NCBI RefSeq assembly: GCF_022482365.1
Contig: NZ_JAKVPE010000001.1
Location: 2,222,176 to 2,286,175 of the forward strand
DNA: 64,000 nt
Source: Limosilactobacillus sp.
GTDB taxonomy: Bacteria > Bacillota > Bacilli > Lactobacillales > Lactobacillaceae
Reading direction: 5' to 3'
Shown here: in pieces, positions 58,834 to 64,000 of the stretch
Layout of the letters: each line of letters opens with the position of its first letter
Position numbering within the stretch: the first letter of the stretch is position 1
Position numbers and translations under genes: made by a program
Notes under the pieces: model-generated
Databases searched by the model: none
What the model was told of the DNA's origin: nothing
What the model saw: only the letters and a program-made list of their open reading frames with translations

Positions 58834-60741
58834 ATGGCAAGTATCTTAGTCTTCGGTGACTCGATTATGGCCGGATGGAACGGCAAAGAACGAGTTACAG
58901 AAACAGTTCCTCGGCAGATAGGGGAGATACTTGGCGCAACGGTCACCAATTTGGCGGTTGATGGGACTCGGATTCATTCTGGCGGCCAAAGCCTTGAACA
59001 GCTTGTTGGAACTACTGATATGTCAGGCTATGACTTGGTGATGCTTGGTTACGGTACCAATGACTGGGGATACCAAGACGAGTCGCTTGACGATATGCGT
59101 CACGGGCTAGACTTCTTTAAGCAGAAACTCCAAGGCGAGAATCCCAATGCCAAGGTCTTCTATGAACTGCCGATGGAGCAGTTCGGGCTCAACTCAACAA
59201 GCCTTGATGATAAGAACAACAAGGGGATTAGCCAGAACGACGTGATCAACTTTTTGAAGCAGTACGCGTCCGACAATGGCTGGGGATATTACGATTGGCG
59301 ATCTGATCCATTGATCACTTATGCTAATCGTATGGAAGCCACCGGTGACAACGGATGGGGCCACCCAACTAACACAGTTATGGCGGAGATGGCTAAACGC
59401 TTAGCGGCGGCAATTAAGCCATACCTGAGCGGATCCAATGACAGTGACAGCATCATTGATAAGATGAAGCATTACAAGTATCTTTACTTTGGTTTTGACC
59501 CGGCTGGTGAGAATGCAAACGATTTGTGGCGGGCAATTGCTTGCCTTTGTGGATCCAATGACGCGATTCATTGGGACTTAATCGCTCACTTACCACAACT
59601 TGGAAACTATGTCCGGGACGGCAACATAGCTGTCTACGATGACTGGTACTACTTGGTTGGGACAACTTTTATGTACCGAACGAAAGACTTCCAAACTTTT
59701 GAAGAACTTGATGTCTCATTTCTCAAGAGGGACGGCTATAAAGACATTTGGGCACCTGAATTCTTTACTGATCTTAACGGCAACTGGCACGTTATCTGGT
59801 GTGCAAACAACGGTTCGCGCCACGTCTATGTTGCTGATTTTGATCCTGAAATGGGTACTACTACTAATACTTGGCAACAGGTTGACGAAGATGGCGGGAT
59901 TGACCCCCATATCTGGACGCACAATGGTAAATACTATCTTTGGATTGATGGCTACTGGATGTATGAGTCAGATAGCTATTTAGGGCCGTTTACGGAAGTT
60001 AAAACAAACATTCAGCATCCAGGGATTGATTGGACTAATGAAGGCGGAAAATGGAAGCAGACTGGTACTGATTGGTACGAGGGTGAGGCAACTTTACAAG
60101 TTGGCGACACCCTCTACTTCTATATGGATTTCATTAATGGCGAGGTCCCGGGCGTTCAGGATTCTGGACACATGGTGGTTCAGTCTTGCAAAGTTGACAA
60201 TCTTGGTAGCTGGACGGGCCAACAGCGGGTCGTGTCCGACATCAATATGCGGCATGGATCGTTTCTCAATCAAGTGGTGGAGCACAACACTGAACCGGTC
60301 AGCAACGTTGACTCGATCACGCTCCAGAAGCTGGACGATTGGACGAAGATCAACACTGTTACCCGATCAAACTACACAATCAGCTTGGGCGGGCTCAATT
60401 CCATCTATCGGAAGCTGAGCAAGCTCATGGGCGATGACACCTACACGTCGCTCAAGGCGACCTATAAGAACCCAAGCGCGATGTTTAACCGGGCCAGTTG
60501 GCTCTATGTCGTCCACGTGCTAAACCAAATTGAACAAGAAACAAATGAGGCCGTCAGCGTATTCCGCACTAACGACCTCGTTAACTTCAAGACTGGTGAA
60601 GAGGTTGAGTATCTTAGCCTGGCCAGCCCAACGAGATTGTTGATCGACGCCAAGTACCAAGACGTCATCAGTCGAGACTGGTCAGCAATTCAAAACAAAA
60701 TTAATGAGATGCTGGAAATTTTAAAGATTTTCCACATGTAG
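58834..60741 (+). CDS. Tail enzyme: SGNH hydrolase fused to GH43-like beta-propeller
   Basis: 635 residues. Residues 1-200 are an SGNH/GDSL esterase: Ser10 in FGDSIMAG, Gly-Asn pair in GYGTNDWG (74-76), His177 with Asp172 in GDNGWGHPTN. Residues about 215-480 match GH43: probable base Asp262 in RDGNIAVYDDWYYLVGT, Asp357 in GGIDPHIW, acid Glu416 in WYEGEATL, and WAPEFFTDLNGNWHVIW at 306-322. A C-terminal helical part follows (to residue 635). No signal peptide. It sits among baseplate genes, so it is probably a virion enzyme that deacylates and trims host cell-surface glycan. The activities are inferred from motifs. Confidence 0.85.
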   Translation: MASILVFGDSIMAGWNGKERVTETVPRQIGEILGATVTNLAVDGTRIHSGGQSLEQLVGTTDMSGYDLVMLGYGTNDWGYQDESLDDMRHGLDFFKQKLQGENPNAKVFYELPMEQFGLNSTSLDDKNNKGISQNDVINFLKQYASDNGWGYYDWRSDPLITYANRMEATGDNGWGHPTNTVMAEMAKRLAAAIKPYLSGSNDSDSIIDKMKHYKYLYFGFDPAGENANDLWRAIACLCGSNDAIHWDLIAHLPQLGNYVRDGNIAVYDDWYYLVGTTFMYRTKDFQTFEELDVSFLKRDGYKDIWAPEFFTDLNGNWHVIWCANNGSRHVYVADFDPEMGTTTNTWQQVDEDGGIDPHIWTHNGKYYLWIDGYWMYESDSYLGPFTEVKTNIQHPGIDWTNEGGKWKQTGTDWYEGEATLQVGDTLYFYMDFINGEVPGVQDSGHMVVQSCKVDNLGSWTGQQRVVSDINMRHGSFLNQVVEHNTEPVSNVDSITLQKLDDWTKINTVTRSNYTISLGGLNSIYRKLSKLMGDDTYTSLKATYKNPSAMFNRASWLYVVHVLNQIEQETNEAVSVFRTNDLVNFKTGEEVEYLSLASPTRLLIDAKYQDVISRDWSAIQNKINEMLEILKIFHM

Positions 60742-60755
60742 AAAGGAGATAGAAA

Positions 60756-61856
60756 ATGGCAATCAGAGATTATCTGGTCATTGACATCGCCAAACCGGTG
60801 CAAACCTTCGCCAACCTTAGCGACTACTTCCGTGGCCGTGTGGGTGATGCTGAGGCTTACTGCAAATTGTGGATCAAGTTTGGCACCCGGCCGATCGATA
60901 TGACTAATAAAAAACTGCGCTTTGAAGGTGACGACCCAAACAATACGCCGTTTGTTGATGCTGGCCGGTTTGACGCTGGTGACGATGGTGACATCCAAAT
61001 GGGTATGATCACCTTCTACTTCCCTAAGGGGATCTTCCAAGTAGAAGGGAAGTGGCAACACGCCTTCTTTAAGTTACAGGACCAGAAGGGGTCTGACATC
61101 TCATCGGTCGACCTGGACCTACAAGTGTTGCCAAACAACGTCGAGATGGGAATCAATATTCACGCCTTCGACGGTGATCTGGAAGCGCTGAAGAAGAAGA
61201 TCAATCAGGCTATCCGGGAGATGAACGCCCAACAGTTGCTCAATCAGATTGAGAGCATGAAGACGACGGTTGGTGCTTACACCGACTTGATCGCTCGGAA
61301 CCAAATCCTTAACAAGCCCGACACCATCAAGTTGATCAATGACCAGATCGCACAGGAATCGGCCAAACTTGATAGCAAGATGAGTTCGTTGAGTAATCAG
61401 CTCAATGGCAGCATGAGCGATCTGCGCAAATCTGTTGATGCTGCCGGCTGGCACTACAAGGGCTTGCACCCGACGCTAATTAACGGAGCTACTGGCTGGA
61501 TTACTATGGATCTTACTTATAACGATACAGTTTATATCGTCCGCTACTTTGGCTGGATTAAGGTCCCCGGGAATACGTTCTTTATTAATTTCACCACCAA
61601 TCCTCTAACGCAGTACCTTGATCTAACCAATCATACTATCTATGGCACGATGATGATGGCTGGGGACGGCGATGCGGCTACTAAAGGATATGGCCGGGTT
61701 ATCGCTGGTGTACAGCCCGACCCTAGTCAGGGCCAGGCTTTAGGTCTCTGGTCGAGCGTTGCGGCACCCTTGAATGGGATCAACAACAGTAGCACTTATC
61801 AAGGCTTGCTCAACTTGATGATCATGGGCCCACGCTGGGAGCTTCATAACGTCTAG
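60756..61856 (+). CDS. Baseplate upper protein (BppU N-domain) with receptor-binding-like C-terminus
   Basis: 366 residues. Residues 1-130 are the BppU beta domain (PIDMTNKKLRFEGDDPNNTP, FYFPKGIFQVEGKWQHAFFK). A coiled segment (LEALKKKINQAIREMNAQQL) leads to a Gly/Thr-rich C-terminal domain likely to bind host glycans. AAAGGAG precedes the ATG. Confidence 0.85.
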   Translation: MAIRDYLVIDIAKPVQTFANLSDYFRGRVGDAEAYCKLWIKFGTRPIDMTNKKLRFEGDDPNNTPFVDAGRFDAGDDGDIQMGMITFYFPKGIFQVEGKWQHAFFKLQDQKGSDISSVDLDLQVLPNNVEMGINIHAFDGDLEALKKKINQAIREMNAQQLLNQIESMKTTVGAYTDLIARNQILNKPDTIKLINDQIAQESAKLDSKMSSLSNQLNGSMSDLRKSVDAAGWHYKGLHPTLINGATGWITMDLTYNDTVYIVRYFGWIKVPGNTFFINFTTNPLTQYLDLTNHTIYGTMMMAGDGDAATKGYGRVIAGVQPDPSQGQALGLWSSVAAPLNGINNSSTYQGLLNLMIMGPRWELHNV

Positions 61857-61868
61857 GAGGTGAACTGG

Positions 61869-62474
61869 ATGAATAATAACGAGGTACAGATTTGGTACTA
61901 CGATGTGGCCCAAAATGGCATATACACAGGGACTGATCTAGTCCCCGCCAATCACGTCGTCAAGGCTGGTGAAACCTTCATTCGACCAGAAGATGGCCTA
62001 AACTGGCCGTTTTACTTCGTAGCAGATAAGCAACGCTGGATCGGAACGCCTGATGATCAGTGGGTCAATCCGCGTGCTGAGAAAGTACGGCCGGACTTGC
62101 GGCAACGAGCTATGGCTTCCCTGATGAAGGAAGTGGCCGACATGAAGACCGACCAGAGCCAAGCTAAGCTCAACGTTGGCTTTATGAAGCAGGTCGCCCA
62201 GCTGTCGATCACTAATGCCACTCAGGACAAGCTCAATGCTTCCCTGATGAAGCAAGTCGCTCAGGACAAGCTCGACAAGGCTACCCAAGCGAAGGTTAAC
62301 GCTGATGCTATGAAGGATATCGCGGCCCTGAAGATCCAGGTCAAGCAGCTAGCAGCACCGGATCCGCAGCCAAGCGAGAGTACAAGTGAATCACTAAGTA
62401 CTTCACTGAGCGCCAGCACATCGCTGAGCGAGTCATTAAGCACGTCACAATCACTGGAAGGAGATAACCAATAA
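61869..62474 (+). CDS. Baseplate accessory protein with Ser-rich C-terminus
   Basis: 201 residues from ATG 61869 (TAGGAGGTGA upstream). An N-terminal globular part (EVQIWYYDVAQNGIYTGTDL), a repeated helical middle (KLNVGFMKQVAQLSITNATQ, KLNASLMKQVAQDKLDKATQ), then a low-complexity Ser tail (SESTSESLSTSLSASTSL). Function unknown. Confidence 0.7.
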   Translation: MNNNEVQIWYYDVAQNGIYTGTDLVPANHVVKAGETFIRPEDGLNWPFYFVADKQRWIGTPDDQWVNPRAEKVRPDLRQRAMASLMKEVADMKTDQSQAKLNVGFMKQVAQLSITNATQDKLNASLMKQVAQDKLDKATQAKVNADAMKDIAALKIQVKQLAAPDPQPSESTSESLSTSLSASTSLSESLSTSQSLEGDNQ

Positions 62475-62620
62475 TGTTTGATATCTACAAGAGTTACTAC
62501 GAAATGGGTCTCTTCACTAAGGCCGACATGGACAACTTCGTACTCGCCGGCATGCTGAGTGCCGAAGATGAAGCCAAGATCGTCACGCCAGCTAAGGAAG
62601 AAGCAACTGCTCAAGCCTAG
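62474..62620 (+). CDS. XkdX family protein (48 aa)
   Basis: ATG 62474 overlaps the previous stop (TAATG) after a GGAGATAACC site. Product MFDIYKSYYEMGLFTKADMD, then NFVLAGMLSAEDEAKI, is a typical XkdX protein of Gram-positive phage tail modules. Function unknown. Confidence 0.88.
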   Translation: MFDIYKSYYEMGLFTKADMDNFVLAGMLSAEDEAKIVTPAKEEATAQA

Positions 62621-62669
62621 CTAGTACGTCACTGAGTCGCCACTGAAAGTTAACAGTACAATTATCATG

Positions 62670-62700
62670 AGCCTGCAGGTCGTCCCTGTGGGCTTTTGTT
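62670..62700 (+). terminator. Hairpin before the last baseplate gene
   Basis: AGCCTGCAGG pairs with CCTGTGGGCT (one mismatch, one wobble) and is followed by TTTGTTTT. It could partly terminate the tail operon. Confidence 0.55.
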
Positions 62701-62734
62701 TTGGGCGGCTTTGCCACACAGAAAGGAGAAGGAT

Positions 62735-64000
62735 ATGCGTAGTCTTACTTTACAAGACGGCAACTGGAGCCAGTGGAAGTTCGGCGATACCGATGCAGTA
62801 ATGACCTTCGACGCCCGAACGGACGGCAACGTGCCTGACTTCGCTGACTCCGTGCTGACCTTCCACCTGGCCCTGGCCACGAACGACAAGGAAAAGCCGG
62901 GTGACTACGAAGCCAGTGCGCCCGGCTATGTCGACACCACCGGCAAGCTGGCCCAGCTGCACACGTCTGACCTGACGAGCCTGGAGCCAGCCACCTATGC
63001 CGTTGAACTTTGGTTGACTGACAAGACCACTCAGAAGGTCAGCGTCTACCCGTCGGATGGATTCGTCTTCTTCACGATTGACGAGAACACCATGCACGTC
63101 AGTGACATCACCAACATCTCAACCAAGACCATCCAAGCGGTCTACGACGAGTTGCTGCAGAAGATCAACGCCTTCAAGACGGGGGTCCCTGGTAAGGATG
63201 GCCAGACGCCAAAGCTGAAAGCCGGTACGGTCACCAAGCTTGATCCTAGTGTCCAGCCAACCTACACATTGACACCGGACGCAACGGACCCGAACACGTA
63301 TGTTATCGACTTCGGGATCCCGGCCGGTCAGCAAGGGCAACCCGGCAAAGACGGAAAGAGTGCTATCCAGCCGATCTTCAACATTGCCAAGACGGATACT
63401 TTGCAACCTGGTGCTTCAGCTACTGTCTCCGTTCAGGCCAGCACGGACCTGTCCAACTTCGACTTCACATTTGGAATCCCAACGGGGCCAACTGGCCCAG
63501 CTGGTAAGGACTTCCATCTAGCTAAGACCTACAAGTCGATCAAAGAGATGAATGATAGTAAAGGTGACGGGCTAGTCACCGGCGATTACGTCATGATTTC
63601 TTCAGACGTCAACGACGAAGATAACGGGAAACTTTACTTCTTTGATGGCACAGTCTTTGCTCTCAAGGCAGATCTGTCGGGCCCACAAGGCGCAACGGGT
63701 GTGGCTCCGGAATTCTCCAGCATCAAAGCGACTCGCTTAGCGGCGGACGCCGAACCAACTGCCACAATCAGCAAAGCTGAGAACGGGACCTACATCGCAA
63801 CGTTTGGTATTCCGTCGGCAGTTAATGACACGGAGAAGCAAACGATTGCCGACCTTCAGAAGACAGTCAAGGAACTGTCCGACCAGGTCAAAGCATTAAC
63901 GTCTGGGCAGAAGTCGGATCAGCCGGCTAAGAGCGACACCCCTGCTTCAAGTGCTAGCTCGGCTGGGAGCACCACCCCTGTAGCACCAACTAGCAGTGCA
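62735..64000 (+). CDS. BppU-like baseplate/fibre protein with collagen-like segments (3' truncated by window edge)
   Basis: ATG 62735 follows AAAGGAGAAGG. The frame is open for 422 codons to the window end. Residues 1-130 are a BppU-type beta domain (MRSLTLQDGNWSQWKFGDTD, LTFHLALATND, YPSDGFVFFTIDENTM). Short collagen-like G-x-y stretches occur (GVPGKDGQTP, GQQGQPGKDGKS, GPTGPAGKD, GPQGATG), separated by beta repeats ending in FGIP. A coiled coil (IADLQKTVKELSDQVKALTS) and a Ser/Thr/Pro-rich tail follow. Likely a receptor-binding or neck-type fibre; the C-terminal domain is beyond the window. Confidence 0.85.
   Translation, partial: MRSLTLQDGNWSQWKFGDTDAVMTFDARTDGNVPDFADSVLTFHLALATNDKEKPGDYEASAPGYVDTTGKLAQLHTSDLTSLEPATYAVELWLTDKTTQKVSVYPSDGFVFFTIDENTMHVSDITNISTKTIQAVYDELLQKINAFKTGVPGKDGQTPKLKAGTVTKLDPSVQPTYTLTPDATDPNTYVIDFGIPAGQQGQPGKDGKSAIQPIFNIAKTDTLQPGASATVSVQASTDLSNFDFTFGIPTGPTGPAGKDFHLAKTYKSIKEMNDSKGDGLVTGDYVMISSDVNDEDNGKLYFFDGTVFALKADLSGPQGATGVAPEFSSIKATRLAADAEPTATISKAENGTYIATFGIPSAVNDTEKQTIADLQKTVKELSDQVKALTSGQKSDQPAKSDTPASSASSAGSTTPVAPTSSA

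Larger units (their letters stand above)
23898..64000. mobile_element. Siphovirus prophage, left part (right end outside window)
   Basis: From the integrase (23986) onward the gene content is that of a temperate siphovirus: lysogeny module on the minus strand, then early, replication, late-activator, packaging, head, tail and baseplate modules on the plus strand in canonical order. Every structural gene visible is intact, so the element may be functional. The window ends inside a baseplate/fibre gene, before holin and endolysin. Confidence 0.95.

Noticed and set aside
58834-60741. Transfer of the host GH43 gene (2854-3825) into the prophage as the source of the tail GH43 domain
   Set aside because: Only fold-level motifs are shared; sequences around the catalytic residues differ too much for a recent local origin.

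Overview
The window reads as chromosome of a heterofermentative lactobacillus, most likely Limosilactobacillus (fermentum/mucosae/pontis-like). This is inferred from the fairly high GC of the core genes, Firmicutes-type AGGAGG ribosome binding sites, an AraR-regulated L-arabinose regulon and a lactobacillus-type siphovirus prophage. The species call is inference; no 16S or ribosomal-protein marker lies in the window.

Positions 1-12433: the 3' end of ddl, an XRE/TPR regulator, then an L-arabinose/arabinoside island. On the minus strand a GH43 arabinofuranosidase-like enzyme and an oligosaccharide:H+ symporter form a two-gene operon. Divergent from it are an ArsR-type regulator fused to an unknown beta-rich domain, araB and araD, the repressor araR, an AraE-like sugar porter and araA. 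Three near-identical AraR operators (5075, 8977, 10516) sit in the -35/-10 spacers of the araBD, transporter and araA promoters, two of them followed by cre-like sites. Arabinosides would enter through the OHS-type symporter and be hydrolysed by GH43. Free arabinose would enter through the AraE-like porter and pass through AraA, AraB and AraD to xylulose-5-phosphate.

Positions 12434-23860: housekeeping genes (aldo/keto reductase, UspA, small membrane proteins, rarA, a DUF1694 gene, a YczE-like membrane protein, yaaA), a TetR regulator and a divergent 1429-residue 2-hydroxyacyl-CoA dehydratase activase fusion. A 6S-like RNA candidate lies next to rarA. Two copies of a strongly folded intergenic repeat (14517-14712 and 18578-18739) show compensatory base changes.

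Positions 23898-64000: a long prophage that runs off the right edge. Order: integrase, membrane-anchored repeat protein, ImmA/CI, a lambda-like operator switch, a Cro-like protein, early genes (Rha antirepressor, DUF771, Gam-like, ERF, SSB, replisome organizer, DnaC-like loader, RusA), a PnuC vitamin transporter, an ArpU late activator, a roughly 1.07-kb non-coding structured region with an embedded tRNA-Gln, hicAB, terminase, portal, head, tail, tape measure, Dit, Tal with two wall hydrolases, then several receptor-binding/baseplate proteins including an SGNH-esterase/GH43 fusion. The lysis cassette and right attachment site are outside the window.

Most unusual parts: (1) the giant GOLLD/ROOL-like RNA region at 36807-37884, preceded by six 11-bp helically phased repeats that abut a -10 box without a -35, directly after the late activator gene; (2) the prophage SGNH+GH43 tail enzyme; (3) a phage-borne pnuC; (4) a replisome organizer ending in an SSB-like acidic tip; (5) the ArsR-type arabinoside regulator with a promoter-embedded inverted repeat.
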